Positions 10,660 to 21,588 of a stretch of 64,000 nucleotides of DNA are shown piece by piece. The notes under the pieces are model-generated. The model made no database searches. It saw nothing but the letters and a program-made list of their open reading frames with translations, and had not been told where the DNA came from. Positions within the stretch are counted from its first letter, which is position 1; each line of letters begins with the position of its first letter. Source of the stretch: Argyresthia goedartella. Its lineage: Eukaryota > Arthropoda > Insecta > Lepidoptera > Argyresthiidae. Location: positions 12,859,501 through 12,923,500 of the forward strand of contig OX463807.1 of NCBI GenBank assembly GCA_949825045.1. The letters run 5' to 3'. Position numbers and translations under genes: made by a program.

Positions 10660-12411
10660 CGCAATCTGCGAACTGATTTTGCCATATATGATCGACTCGA
10701 ACAGTTTTGCCAAAGAACTCAGGATCGCAATAGGCCGATATTGATCAACGGAGGCAGTTTCACTTGTCTTGGGGATAGGACTGACTCGAGAAAGCTTCCA
10801 GCTGGTGGGGTACTTACCTTGTTCTAGAGCAAGATTGAATATCCGACCCAAAGGTAGAACCAACTGTAGGCCTTCAAAAAATGAGGAGGGACGTTGTCCG
10901 GTCCAATTGCGCTCCTTGGCCGTAGCTGCTTCAGTCCTACCAATATGTCCCTACGGGAGATATGAGATAGAACTTGTATGTAATTAGCAGAGCACGTGTC
11001 GTCAGAACTGTTTACCAGATCCGGATCGAGCACTGGCTCATCAGAGAGGAAAACGTCTGAGAAGTAGTGTGCAAATGCGGCTGCTGCTTCTTCACCAGCC
11101 CATTCCCGTCCCCGATGCGTGACCCGAGGTTCGAAACCACCCTTCGATCGTAGGCCACTCACATGTTTCAAAATGCGCGCGGGTTATGTCTTATATTGCT
11201 TTCTATACTACTCATGTGGTTTGCGTAGGCAGTATTTATGCGACACTTGAGGTTGGCTCTCAGCTTGCTGAATGAGTCGTAGTCAGTCGGCCTCTTCCAC
11301 GTTTTACGATTACGTTGGAGCTTTGCCTTCGTGGCCAGGTCCCTTATGATATCACCAGTGAACCACACTGGGTATCTCCTAGTAGGCTGGGTTGGTCTGG
11401 TCTTCTTCGGGATGGAGTTTTTGAAGACTTCGTAAATGGTATCGTAGAAGCGACCGACTGCCGTCTCAACATTAGTGACTTCGAGAACACCGTCCCAGGA
11501 TACGCCACTCATGAGTTCGTACATGACTGCGTGGTTGCCCTTGGCAAAGTTCCAGTCATTGCGGCCACCAATGTTACTAGGATCCAAGCGGCCGGATCGC
11601 TAGTCGGCGGCCCGCGCACGCAACACGGGCACAATGACGTCGAGAGGCGGGTGGTAGGCATCAGTGCGTGGCACTAGGCTTCCTGTCACGGAAGCGCGCA
11701 CAGTTACGTCACGCACGCTCTACGGCAGCAACACCACATCAAGCACGCCACCATGATCATTCATCACTTCATTCGTCTCATACATGCCACAGACAGATAG
11801 AAAATAACAATAATAATTAAGGATGTCAACTGATGCACTATTCATATTAAGGTCTCCTAGAATAATTAAGGTACCGGTTATCCGGGCCACATTTTCCTCA
11901 GTCTTATCGAACCGCTTCATGTACTCGGCATCCTTTTCTTTTTGCGTGATTCTTTTAATTTTCTTCTTCTTGCTGGAATCGATGTACACTACACAGACTG
12001 TAAGCAGCGTACCATCAACAGTAAGTGTCGCCCAGAGATCTTCTCCATGTTCCGTTTCCAGATCCCGGCGCCGTCTCAGTATGATGCCAGGGCGCCGGCG
12101 AGCAGCACGCCTCCACACGGGGTGGCGCGGTCACGGCGCAGCACGCTCCAGCCGCCCACCGTAACCTCGGCATCTCCAAGCGAGGAATCCAGGAAGGTTT
12201 CGGTAGCGGCAACAAGATGAGAGTCCAGCAGCAAAAAACTTTGCCGCCAGAACTGTAGCCTGGTTTTAATACCGCGGACATTCTCGTATTTTATGTCCAG
12301 GTACCTATTGGGGCATGAAGTGCGTGGGTTTGTTTTTGCTTGTTCTGAATATCTCCATGTATTTGCGAAAGGGCAGCCACTCCCTAACACGGGCATTCTC
12401 GGGCCACACAC
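10660..12411 (-). pseudogene. ORF2 of element B: endonuclease and RT N-terminus, broken
   Basis: Read on the minus strand, the pieces are: endonuclease N-terminus with YENVRGIKTR and ATETFLD (12411-12076), endonuclease with ILGDLNMNS (12118-11720), linker to RT (11587-11168), an RT approach with RPRSAIGPDNVPPHFLK (11171-10824) and the RT start with QYRPIAILSSLAKLFES (10863-10660). Each piece is in a different frame or separated by stops, so at least four lesions are present. The YADD region is missing because the element is cut at 10660. Plus-strand frames over this stretch are shadows. Confidence 0.82.
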
Positions 12412-13446
12412 TTATGGAGAGGCAGGTTTCAAAGAGAGCCTCCGGGACTCCTATCTTAAAAGACTTATATTTTCCCTTTGTAGGCAATTCTTCCACCGTG
12501 CTACCTTTGGCGAACACAACTCCTTCACATACTTCGACACTTCTTCCAGGCCTGATACCATATTGTATAGGTGGAAGTACCGTTGTCGCTCCACCGTCCG
12601 AAGAGTTATTGTGCTGGGTCCCGCTGTACATCGCAACGATCTGGGCTTCTTCGGTTTCTTCACAACTTCAGTCCAACCGTTTTTTGGATGGGTAGATAGG
12701 TTTTCCGATATAGCCTCAGTATTTGCAGCGGTGGCATTAGTTGGTAAGGGCACCGGCAACACCGTTGGGGAGTCATCTTTGCGGCCAGCTGTCACTGGGG
12801 TAGGAGCAGCTACCTTCGCGGCAAAGGTTGTACGTATAGCCTCCGGCTGTACCGGCGGCTGTTTCTTATTGACAGCGGGGGACCTGGGTTTCTGCGTTGA
12901 CTCCAGAGCTTTCACCTCCAGGGCATCAAGCTTAATGTGAACTGCACCCATTTGTTTCCCCATCGACTCCACTTTGCTGTCTATACCAGTGAGAGAAGCC
13001 AACACCTTGCTTAGCATAACGGCGACACTTGAGACCTCGCCTTTTACCTCCCTTATTTCCGCCATGATCTCAAGGTATTCAGAAGACCGAAAACCTTCCA
13101 GGGGCGACTGGCGAGTGGTTTTGGTCCGTATCGTGACGTTCGACGTTTTCGCCTTAGACCCTCCAACCGGAGTGAGGCTGTTGTCACATCTTTTTAAGGT
13201 GGCCTTACCTTGTGGACACACCCAGACGTCGATGTCTTCTGGAGTCCACTCGGTATTGTTGCTTGCACATAAATAATGAAAGATGTTTGCGCAACCGTCT
13301 TTACTGCAACCGAGAAAGCATTCTCCGTCTCCGATGTCCTTGCGGCATCCATAGCACGATGACGGAGTGGACATTATCTTGCCGTACGTACGTGCGTCGT
13401 ACGGAACGTACCGTGAGTGAGGTGCACAATTAAAATCGGACCGCAA
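12305..13446 (-). pseudogene. ORF1 of element B: PHD-like finger plus FP25-like C-terminus
   Basis: The open frame is 331 codons (13446-12451). A likely start is ATG 13374, just before a cysteine-rich finger (CYGCRKD...CFLGC...C...H..C) of the PHD-like type seen at the N-terminus of many insect ORF1 proteins. A predicted coiled-coil-like stretch follows (residues about 125-190). Near 12620-12631 the frame shifts, and the FP25-like C-terminus continues in another frame (12631-12305) to a stop. ORF1 binds element RNA. The copy is non-functional. Confidence 0.75.
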
Positions 13447-13918
13447 CCGGTCGGAGTTGTCTATGGTCGTGTTGAGCTGTCAAAATTACTGTCACTTGAT
13501 AATATCAGCTGTTTATTTGCACAAATTTAGGTGGTGATGAGTAAAAACTTAAAAAAAAAAATGCAGTTTCTTCGTGTTTGAAATGCGTGACGGTGCTGTG
13601 CAGTGTTATAGGTAGTTATAGTTATGTGGTGGACGTGATGATGAAATCCAGGATATTCGGGGAACGACGGCTTGCAGATGATAGATCGGTTTATCCATTC
13701 ACCGGCAGAGGTTATCTTCTCAGTCTTGATGAGGTCCTCCGCTGTATTTCTTCCGTTTTAAGCACTTTTCACAATTATTTTCACGGATCACTTTGTTGAA
13801 CTTGGTCCGAATCCTCCGATCACTTACTTTATCTGTACACGCCAGTCCAATCTGCTTAGGTAACTTCTCTTTTCTAGAAATTTCACTAATTTAAATTTTC
13901 TCATCAGTTCATTTTCCA

Positions 13919-14501
13919 CTGATGTGTGGGATTCCGTCTCCGGTACCTGTCACTCTGGCGCCTGTGTGTGGAGCACCCGTCTCCGGTACTGCTGTATAGT
14001 ATATATATAGTATTGGTCCGATTTCTTTCTAACCTATTCAAATTGCACAAGAAAGAACAGGCTATCTAATGAATGAATGGATTTATACTCTGTGGTCACT
14101 CATTTCTCAATAAAACTGACTTCTAAGGGGCCTTATTTTTGTAATTATCGAAAAAGTTCTCTATTGATAAATAAATGTATAAAGACTATCTGTGATTGAG
14201 ATTATTTTAGTTCTATACATTATACCGCATAAATAAAACTAAACTTTACCTCCAAATCTTGCTTTATTTTAAAAATGATACAGAAATAAGTACAACAGGG
14301 AGCTTCATATTAAGTAACACATATTAGCTGTTATTAAACTGAAATAAAGGCGTTGTGGAAAGGAAAAAGGGTAAATAATTCCAATTAGAGTAATATTCTA
14401 ATTAGAACTTATCTTAATTCTAACTAGAATAGGAGAATTTCAACAAAAACTAAACATCGGCGCTCAGATTTCCTGATGTGTGGGATTCCGTCTCCGGTAC
14501 C
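13919..14501. repeat. 29-bp direct repeats flanking 525 bp
   Basis: The 29-bp sequence beginning CTGATGTGTGGGATTCC and ending CCGGTACC occurs at 13919-13947 and again at 14473-14501, identical by eye. A degenerate third copy starts near 13961. The enclosed sequence shows no gene. Confidence 0.7.
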
Positions 14502-14876
14502 CACCGACACGGTGAAAGTTACAAAATGGCCACCACAGATGACTAGTTAAGATTCATACTTCGCGCCCGAATCTTTCCTTTCCTACCTACCTCCGTCCAT
14601 ATTTCTTCTTCATCCACCGGCCGACTTCGCTTTCTTCCTTCACTATTGTTCGTCGCTTTATTGGTCTGCATTCTATTCTCATCCGACAAAACTGTCTTCA
14701 ACACGTAAGTCTCCATCACAGCCTCTTATGAGTTGTGTACTTCACTACCTCGATCATTCGAAATCTGCGTGATACCACTATCCATAGCCAGTAGGTATAA
14801 GTCGCATTTCGATTATAAAAACAACAACTAAACGCGCGACAGCAAACAAAAACCGGTTCAGACGTCTTTTCACCGA

Positions 14877-14930
14877 CGGCGCGCGATTAGTAGCAATCGC
14901 GCGCGATTAGTAGCAATCGCGCGCCGACAG
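14877..14930. repeat. Tandem GC-rich hairpin (two units of GCGCGCGATT...)
   Basis: Two tandem 21-bp units, each with arms GCGCGATT and AATCGCGC around AGTAGC, form a larger near-perfect palindrome bounded by GACGG...CCGAC. The unit is sharply GC-rich against AT-rich flanks. Confidence 0.75.
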
Positions 14931-15663
14931 GTAACTCTTTGAAAACAACTTAAAACTCAAGAGCAGGTTCTTCATCAGACCTCTCCGATGGTTTGACAAC
15001 ATTCCCTGATATAGAAATGGATAATGATGGCTTTACTTCTCTAGATTTAGTTTTATTATTTTTTATTATCATTATTTTTTAATTCATAGCGGTCTAACAT
15101 CTAGGTTGATTTCGCCAATGCCACGTGTTTTTCTAGATTTCTCTGTATTTGGACAGGTTCTCTTTTGAGAACTTGGAAATTTTAGTGTTGATTTGTTGCT
15201 CCTTAGCACTACCCGGGAGGACGTGAAGGGCTGTAGGTTCCAAGTATCTCCTTCGGACGTGAGCTACTGCCTCCCGTTTTTTAATTTTTATATTGATTAT
15301 ATATTTGACATTATGTCAAAGACAAATAGTGACTACCGCATTTCTCAAGATGATACGGTTCATTTTCTAAATCATCTAATTGGTTTTCAAAATCACTAAG
15401 ATGAGTACTTGCCTGTTACCTGACTATGAATATCGTTCGTACTGGTTAATTTGACAATGGGCAATTTTGACAAAGTTTTACCTACTCTATTTATTTCACA
15501 ACATTCGAATTGAATTGAATTATGTTGAAATCGGATATATGAACATTTACATTAGAATCTATGGTTTCTGAGTCTGTAAACTGTAAAGTTTTATAGAAGG
15601 TCTTACATCCTATTGGCAACGACAAAATTCCAGCACCGAATAATACTTCCTCCTGTTACCTAA

Positions 15664-16177
15664 TTACGAAATATAATCAATCAATGTTAAGTTAGTGAAA
15701 GGTAATATTTTACCTTTCACTAACTTAACATTGTATATACTGGGTAGCTTATCTAAAACCTCGGTGAAAAGGATAGCTTCACACGTTGGGTTAGCTATAG
15801 TAGAAACAACACTGGTTAGTTCACATACGTAATATTTGTTTGATAGCACTTTGCACTTATCCACATAAGTCAAAAGTATCAAAAGTAGCATAAAACATTC
15901 TATCATTTGTTAAGGCCACAAATTGCATATTCGGTGCAATGAGTGCAAACGTCTCTTTCAAAATGTCGTACGCGGCAGACAACGGTACAATGCGAAACAG
16001 ATCAAATGTCTGTGCAATGTCTAACGGGATTCGTAAAACTATAAATGTCATATTAAAGTTACAAAAAGACAGAATCGTAGATATATCAATTACATCGTGT
16101 GTGTTGTTTAGACATAGGGAAAGAGGCAGTTCATGTTTTGGAATATTTAACTTATTCTGGTCTAACCCGTGAAGCAA
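15664..16177 (-). pseudogene. Envelope-like (baculovirus F-type) C-terminal fragment
   Basis: Two overlapping minus-strand frames (16177-15857 and 15906-15664) read like part of an F-type envelope fusion protein as carried by errantivirus-like LTR elements and by baculoviruses (Baculo_F family). The recognisable parts are a hydrophobic LRIPL stretch and a conserved Cys near the PTCEAIL motif. The frame is shifted near 15900 and the end is replaced by an inverted duplication. No gag or pol of its own is attached here. Only the ectodomain part is seen; it cannot encode a working protein. Confidence 0.55.
15682..15733. repeat. Perfect 24-bp inverted repeat with 4-nt spacer
   Basis: The arm at 15682-15705 is the exact reverse complement of 15710-15733, with TATT between. 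The right arm belongs to the envelope-like reading frame; the left arm is its inverted copy at the fragment's broken end. Confidence 0.95.
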
Positions 16178-16484
16178 CTGATTGGGACTTAGTACAGTCG
16201 GATGCTAAAAGAATATCTTGCTTAAAAGAATGGCATTACTTACATCGCCAATATCAAATGACAGTGATATGATAACACGTTGTATAACGTTTTCATTTTA
16301 ATTGACATTAAATTTATTGGAAATTGTATTGTTCTGTGGAATTATCTTTTGTAGTATAGTATTGTTGTATTATTTTTTAGGTTTTGTTGTTTTTGTGTTT
16401 TAATCTTAAGTATGATTCAAATATAATTTAATAATCTCGAATGAATAAAAAAATAAGCAAAATATAAACTTCAAACTTAAATGG
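16178..16484. other. AT-rich stretch without recognisable gene
   Basis: The stretch is T- and A-rich with several AATAAA-like strings. A short plus frame just right of the envelope fragment (about 16170-16270) is open but matches nothing I know. Confidence 0.4.
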
Positions 16485-16797
16485 AAATATTAATCCTGTT
16501 GCTATTAACTCACAAAGCCCACCATAAGTAGCATTTTTAATTATATCAGCAAAATATTCCTTAGATTGAGTAATTATCACCATTTCTGTCGTGGGTCATA
16601 ATTGAAAACTTGTTCCAGTCATTTACCACACATCTGACAATTTTTGAACGCACCTCCATCGCTTTATCTTGTGTTCCGTACATTAAATAAGAAAGAGCAC
16701 GAAAGAAACAGGCACCGTCACCAACAATAGGGACGACAGTACATTCTTCAACTTCTCTATTAACGTTTAGATTTTCTTTAGCCTTATTAAATTCCAA
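16485..16797 (-). pseudogene. OTU-like cysteine protease fragment
   Basis: The minus frame 16797-16561 (78 codons) carries GDGACFFRAL, the catalytic Asp/Cys block of OTU deubiquitinase-type proteases, with a downstream R-x-K-I-V region. After a frameshift near 16560 the homology continues (Y..II..ATYGG..EL, about 16555-16490), the middle OTU block; the His block is not seen. OTU domains occur in host enzymes and in several transposon types, so origin is open. CR1-like copy D1 lies immediately right of its N-terminus. Confidence 0.6.
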
Positions 16798-16802
16798 ATG
16801 TC

Positions 16803-17535
16803 TTTATTACTGTAGATATTTACATATACTTAGTAATCGTCATTTTTGTCACTTCTCTACATTGGACCACTGTGGGAGAAGCAGGGCGTAAAAACTCCCA
16901 CAGATTGCTTTTTAGATCTCTTTGAAACATTTGCTTGTCCTGAACTAATACAAATATTATTATCATAATTAATAAGCAGGTATAAATAATTACAAAATTA
17001 TTAACAGACAGGTCTGTGTTGAGCCAGATTAACCCCATATAGTCCCGTCATTTAAGTAATCTTGAACATTGTAATATCCCTTTTTCGACAAAGTCGCTTT
17101 AACATGGTTTTTAAATTGCTCAAATGGCAATTTCAACATCTCCAGAGGTATCTTGTTGTAGTAGATAATGCATTAACCCTTGTAAGAATTGCTAATCTTC
17201 GCGAGTCCAAACCGGGGCGCAAGTAGTCTGTGATTATTTCTTAGGTTAACATTACAGCTATCGCTAAGTTTGGGAAATGTAGTAAGGTTCTTGGGTACAA
17301 ACATTATATTTTCGAAAAAAAATTGACTATCAGTACAGTTAGTATGTCAATTTCTTTAAAAAGCTCTCTTAAGGAGTATGTGCGATTTAAATTATAAATT
17401 TCTCGAATAGCTCTTTTCTGTAAAATAAAAATAGTTTTAATATCCGCTTTCCCGCACAACAAGATACCATAGGACATGACACTATAAAAGTACCTAAATT
17501 TACTAGCCTAGATGTAGCCACATCTGTGTTTTGTC
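16803..17535 (-). mobile_element. CR1-like element D, copy 1 (5'-truncated, 3' end)
   Basis: The minus-strand tail matches copies D2 (27721-28540) and D3 (60656-62009): the shared 3' UTR reads TTTATTACTGTAGATATTTAC on the plus strand. The coding remnant is the C-terminal part of ORF2 (TDVATSRLV block near 17515), with frameshifts. The 5' end breaks off near 17535, where an unrelated A/C-rich repeat begins. Confidence 0.75.
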
Positions 17536-17770
17536 TTAAAAACGTCGAACCTACAAAACCTATACTTAAACCAAACACGAAAACAAAAAGAAATGCCAAG
17601 TACAAAGCCGATTTGATAACCAAAACCAAACTACTAAACCGAAACACGAAACAAACCAAAATACCAAGTACAAAGCCGAGTCAATGATAAGATATTCTAA
17701 TCAAAACCAAAACAACTAAACCGAAACACAAAGCAAATAAAATCCAAAATATGCCAAGTAAAGAACAGCC
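17536..17770. repeat. A/C-rich imperfect tandem repeat
   Basis: About three degenerate units of 60-85 bp share AAACCGAAACACGAAACAAA and CCAAGTACAAAGCCGA blocks. No reading frame of interest is present; a minus-strand frame over it (17659-17387) is only partly the D1 remnant. Confidence 0.6.
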
Positions 17771-17817
17771 AAATTCGTCAAATATAATCAAATTTAATTC
17801 GCTAGATTTTTTATTTT

Positions 17818-18285
17818 TTTATTCATAATTCATAATTCATAATTTCTTTATTGCACACAAATCATACAAAAAACAAGAGTTACATAAAAAAGTGTACAAA
17901 GGCGAGCTTATCTCTAATAAGAGATCTCTTCCAGCAAACCAGGCAAACAAGGGAAAAGTTGATGGTTGAGCAGGGGTAGACCTATGTGTACAATATATAA
18001 AATAATAAATAAAATAAATTAAATAATAACTATAATAATATACTAAATACTTATTATATACTACAAATACTATTTTATACACTATACTAATACATACTTA
18101 CATGCATACTACCTATAACTCTAAAGGGAGAGGTAATGTCTCTTCACACGACTTTTAAAGATATTCAGATTAGGACTGTCCCTGATGGTGCAGGGGAGTG
18201 CATTCCACAACCGAATGGCCCGGGCTCTAAACCCGTTCTGATAGTAAGCGGTGTTATGCTGTGGAGTTGTGAGCATGGAAACTTT
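17818..18285 (-). mobile_element. CR1-like element C-related copy, 3' end only
   Basis: The plus strand starts with ATTCATA tandem units (about 17821-17842) followed by TTTCTTTATTGC, the reverse complement of a polyadenylation signal and a short-repeat tail. On the minus strand, 18285-18130 encodes the conserved ORF2 end (GFRARAIRLWNALPCTIRDS and NIFKSRVKRHYLSL, stop). This matches the ends of the copies at 35280-37208 and 47330-58960. It is severely 5'-truncated. Confidence 0.8.
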
Positions 18286-19150
18286 TTTATATTTTTTTTA
18301 TTTATTTAAATTCTTCTTAACTTAATCTTATTTATAACAAACAATCTTGCCAAACTGCAAAGCAGTTTGTTCGCAATGCGCTCTGATTTTACTACAATAT
18401 TATTAATCTATATATTTAATTATGTAGGTACTTTATATATCAAAATATCATAATACAATTTATTTCTTATAATTATCTTATGTGAGGTTAGATTTATAAA
18501 CTCAGTCATCCCCTCCTGTCAGTCAGTCCCCTTGTCGGAGATACAGACTGTAACATGAGGTGCTTGAGTTTATGTTTGATGAAATTTGTACATAGCATTT
18601 CTTCAGCAAGCAAGTGAGGATATTGGTTACAGATTCCGGGAGTCATAAAGCTCTCGTTCCTTCTCCATAGTAATTGTTAGCTGTTGGTTTGGTTAGTTTA
18701 CGTTTTTTAACTGATCTTGTATAATGATTGTGACTGATTGGGACTTTAAAGCTCTGGCTGTAGTATGTTTCTAGTGCAATTAGGTACTTAATTTTACTCT
18801 AGACGGGAAGAATTTTGCAAGCATCAAATAATTTATCATAGTTATTATTACATTTTAATTTAGTATTTTTATCAACTATTTGCTTATTAATTTTTATTTG
18901 TAATTGTTTAATTTGGTCTATGTATGTTTTAAAATTGAGTCCATAACAGCTCAATCCATAACTTAGCAATAAGTCCGCCAACGCATAATATATCGAGTAT
19001 AGTGTGCGTCGGTCCAAAGTTCTTTTAAGATGGTAAAATTTTCCTAGTACTAATCTTAGCCTATTACACACTTCAGTGACATGAGGTTTCCAATAAAAAT
19101 TTTTATCTATCTTCAAACCGAGGTATCTAAACTCATTTACAAGTATAGGT
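18286..19150 (-). mobile_element. Non-LTR fragment E (Jockey/CR1-type), 3' part
   Basis: Minus-strand frame 19142-18799 encodes the post-RT region: LGLKIDKNFYWKPHVTEVCNRL, then LGKFYHLKRTLDRRTLYSIYYALADLLLSYG split by no stop. Homology continues past a stop to about 18470 in broken frames. The 3' UTR ends in a T-rich (plus strand) AAATAAAT-type tail near 18290, directly beside the C-related copy. No RT core remains. An intact element would use this region next to its RT. Confidence 0.7.
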
Positions 19151-19324
19151 ATAGTATATGCTATAGCTCAAAGCGGCCACTCGTCATCGGGTATATGTAA
19201 TTCAGTGAAAACACAACAATAGCGCTTTTTAAAATACCAATAACGCCACCTATTGACAACATTTAGAGCTAAAGTTTATTTTGTTCATACCAATTTATTC
19301 GTTCCATTAGGTACTGATAGGCAC

Positions 19325-19690
19325 AAACAAACAAACTTACATCCCCCATCATCCCTTATTTTCTCCCCATGGGGGTTGAATTTATCAAAATCCTATTTAA
19401 GCGGACGCCTGCAATCTTCAATATCAGTTCTACCAGTCGAAAATTTACGAAGTTTCATACAAACTTTCATCCCCTATGTTATCCCCTTAGGGGTGGAATT
19501 TATCAAAATCCTTTCGTATCGGATCCCTATATAATAGTAACTACATGCATGCCGTTTCAGCCCCACCGGGTTAAAATTGACAAAGTCTCATACAAACTTT
19601 CATCCCCTATTTTATCCAGCCCGATCGGTCCAGTAGTTTGGGCAGTACGTTGATAGATCAGTCAGTCAGTCAGACACCTTTGCGTTTTAT
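19325..19690 (+). repeat. 128-133-bp tandem units ending in a (GTCA)n tail
   Basis: Units starting at about 19333, 19461 and 19594 share AAACTTTCATCCCCTAT and GGTGGAATTTATCAAAATCC. The last is partial and runs into CAGTCAGTCAGTCAG and CTTTGCGTTTTATATATTTA. From memory this resembles the 3' end of a common lepidopteran non-LTR or SINE family; I cannot name it with certainty. Short frames here are not genes. Confidence 0.6.
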
Positions 19691-19701
19691 ATATTTAGAA
19701 A

Positions 19702-20031
19702 TCAAATCAAATATACACTAGTGTTGGTCCTAGGCTGGTGATGGTGTGAATGTTGCCAGGTAAGTTTTTCATGAAGATAGTCGGGTGTTTCGCGCTTTAT
19801 CACACCAAATAGGAGTGTGGCCAGATGCAGGTCCCGTCTGCCGGCTATCTTAAGAATGTTGGCTTTGTTAACGAAGGGTGTTAAGTGCCCGCGTGAAGGG
19901 ATATCAAAACAAAACCTGGCACATGCATTTTGAACCCTTTGCAACAGCCGTTGAGTTCGTTTGAAAAGACAGGAATCATTAACTGGTTTGTGTATATTCT
20001 CTCCAAGTTGAGAAAAACCACGACTCAACAA
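19702..20031 (-). pseudogene. Non-LTR ORF2 C-terminal fragment F
   Basis: A 109-codon minus frame contains LLQRVQNACARFCFDIPSRG followed by a DLHLATLLFGVI block, typical of the region after RT in Jockey/CR1-type ORF2 proteins. Both ends are cut: the left by the tandem repeat, the right by the plus-strand fragment G. No active-site residues are in this part. Confidence 0.7.
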
Positions 20032-20463
20032 ACAACACTTCGCTGCATACCATGGTTATGTTGAATCAATACTTAGGTATGATATAATTCTATGGCGAAA
20101 TAGTAAAAATTTCAGCAGAGCGTTCATCATTCAAAAGACATTTATACGGGCCATAGTGGGAGCTGCACCGCTGGAGTCATACAAGCCGCTATTCTCTTAA
20201 CAAAATATATTGTCCTTACCTTGTTTTTATACATTTGAAATCAGCAAATTCGTCCATCAAAACATAACCTTGCCCACAACAGCTGAACAAAAGTACCCAA
20301 GAAATACTAGGAATCCAAACAGACTAGTTCTTGATCACAAACCACGAACCGCAAAATATCAAAAAAATTGTTACGCAATGAGCGACAAAATATTTAACAA
20401 AGTACCAGATGACCTAAAACTGCCACCAAATCTCTTTAAACATAAGCTTTTCTTGTGGTAATG
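20032..20463 (+). pseudogene. Non-LTR ORF2 C-terminal fragment G
   Basis: The plus strand encodes ESILRYDIILWRNS and IIQKTFIRAIVGA (about 20060-20165), a stop, then a shifted frame LPCFYTFEISKFVHQN ending in the final ORF2 helix and TAA near 20461. This is the C-terminal third of a Jockey/CR1-type ORF2, oriented opposite to fragment F that it abuts. It is inactive. Confidence 0.7.
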
Positions 20464-21588
20464 TAAAGATCCCCCCCTTTATGTTTTTTTAACCTATACT
20501 TATAACAAAACGCTTTAAGCATATGTTGATTGCAGAAATATTCAATAGTAATATTTCTCAGTGTAATGGCCAAATGTGATCGTATTACTGTGGTAGAACT
20601 TGCTACGTTGTGTAATTTTTTGTTTCAGCAAACCCAGATTCTTTTAGAGGCATGAAATAGGTAAAGAAAATCCATGAGAAAGAAATTAATAGGTTGAGAT
20701 GGAGGTGAAGTAATTGGTCATAAAAATTTGTTTAGAAAAATTTGGAAATATCCTTGGACGAGGCAAACATCGAATAATTATAAGCTTACTGAAGCTAGTT
20801 ACAGTTCCCTAAATCTAGATTCTGTCGCTTTTGTCATAAAAAAATGGGGGAAGGGGGGAGTGGAAGATGCCCCAAACCTCGCATCTACCTGTGAATTCCA
20901 ACCAGAGTTGCTAAGTGAAAGATCTCGCATCTAGATTAACATCTAGTTGCGAGATCTGTTGAATTCCCTTTAATGAGGATTAAGGATTTCCCTAAGCTTG
21001 GCACAGGATGCTACAATAGGGCCTAACGGACTCTAAGTGACGCATGTACTTATGTCAAATGACAAACTTGGAGCTATTATCATATTAATTCGTTAGCATT
21101 CCCGCAGTATGAAACTGCAACAACGCCACGTGACTCGGAAGTATTCGCGGTCAACTGTCTCACTCAGACAACCGCGAGAACCGGCCAGCAATAAATTAAT
21201 TCGCGGGGTTTGGAAGACATATTCCCATCCTTTCTTACGTAACGGCGTGACCTACTCCCTTGCCATCGGGTACCACTACTACTCGCCATGACAATATTTA
21301 CATCCCCTACCCTGTAAGACTTTTCAGGCAATCACACCACCTACAAAGGGGCAGATCACTATTATTCGCCCAAGTTTGCAATATGACACAACCACCACAT
21401 CACACAAGAGGATAAATTACAATTCAATATACAATACAAATAGCCAACAGGCACTCCGGCTACCAGGTAGTGAAGTTTTAATCAACACCAAACCGACAGC
21501 ATAATTCTTATCTGTAAAAAATAACAATCAAAAATTGCTTCAATTGAAGCAGGCTAAATAAATTAAGTATATGTAGGTTTTTAAGAAC
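20464..21588. other. 1.1 kb without recognisable gene
   Basis: Moderately AT-rich sequence. I see one strong hairpin (20924-20961), a G-rich tract (about 20845-20862) and no convincing frame; frames at 20728-20934 and 21109-21291 match nothing I know. Confidence 0.5.
20924..20961. repeat. Hairpin, 17-bp arms with one mismatch
   Basis: AGATCTCGCATCTAGAT is followed after a short spacer by ATCTAGTTGCGAGATCT, its near-perfect reverse complement. No gene is associated. Confidence 0.75.

Larger units (their letters stand above)
10660..13450 (-). mobile_element. Non-LTR retrotransposon B (Jockey/CR1 superfamily), cut by element A
   Basis: On the minus strand, ORF1 (13446 to 12305) precedes ORF2 (12411 to 10660), as in Jockey-type elements. 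The RT stops abruptly at about 10660, where the tail of element A begins, so the rest of B probably lies left of the window. Several frameshifts make B a fossil. The 5' boundary is uncertain, within about 13450-13560. Confidence 0.8.
13451..15660. other. 2.2 kb without a recognisable gene
   Basis: The stretch probably starts with the 5' UTR of element B. It includes a poly-A run (about 13550-13561), a repeated 29-bp motif (13919 and 14473), A/T-rich sequence with short inverted repeats around 14390-14440, and a GC-rich hairpin pair near 14877-14930. A short plus frame at 15193-15399 (68 codons) has no family I recognise. I cannot say whether a host promoter is present. Confidence 0.5.

Noticed and set aside
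15193..15399. 68-codon plus-strand frame as a small host gene
   Set aside because: No recognised motif, no signal of selection visible, in a region of fragments.
13800..15650. Possible host promoter and splice donor (CACGTAAGT near 14703)
   Set aside because: No exon-like frame or matching acceptor could be shown; one donor-like string is expected by chance.
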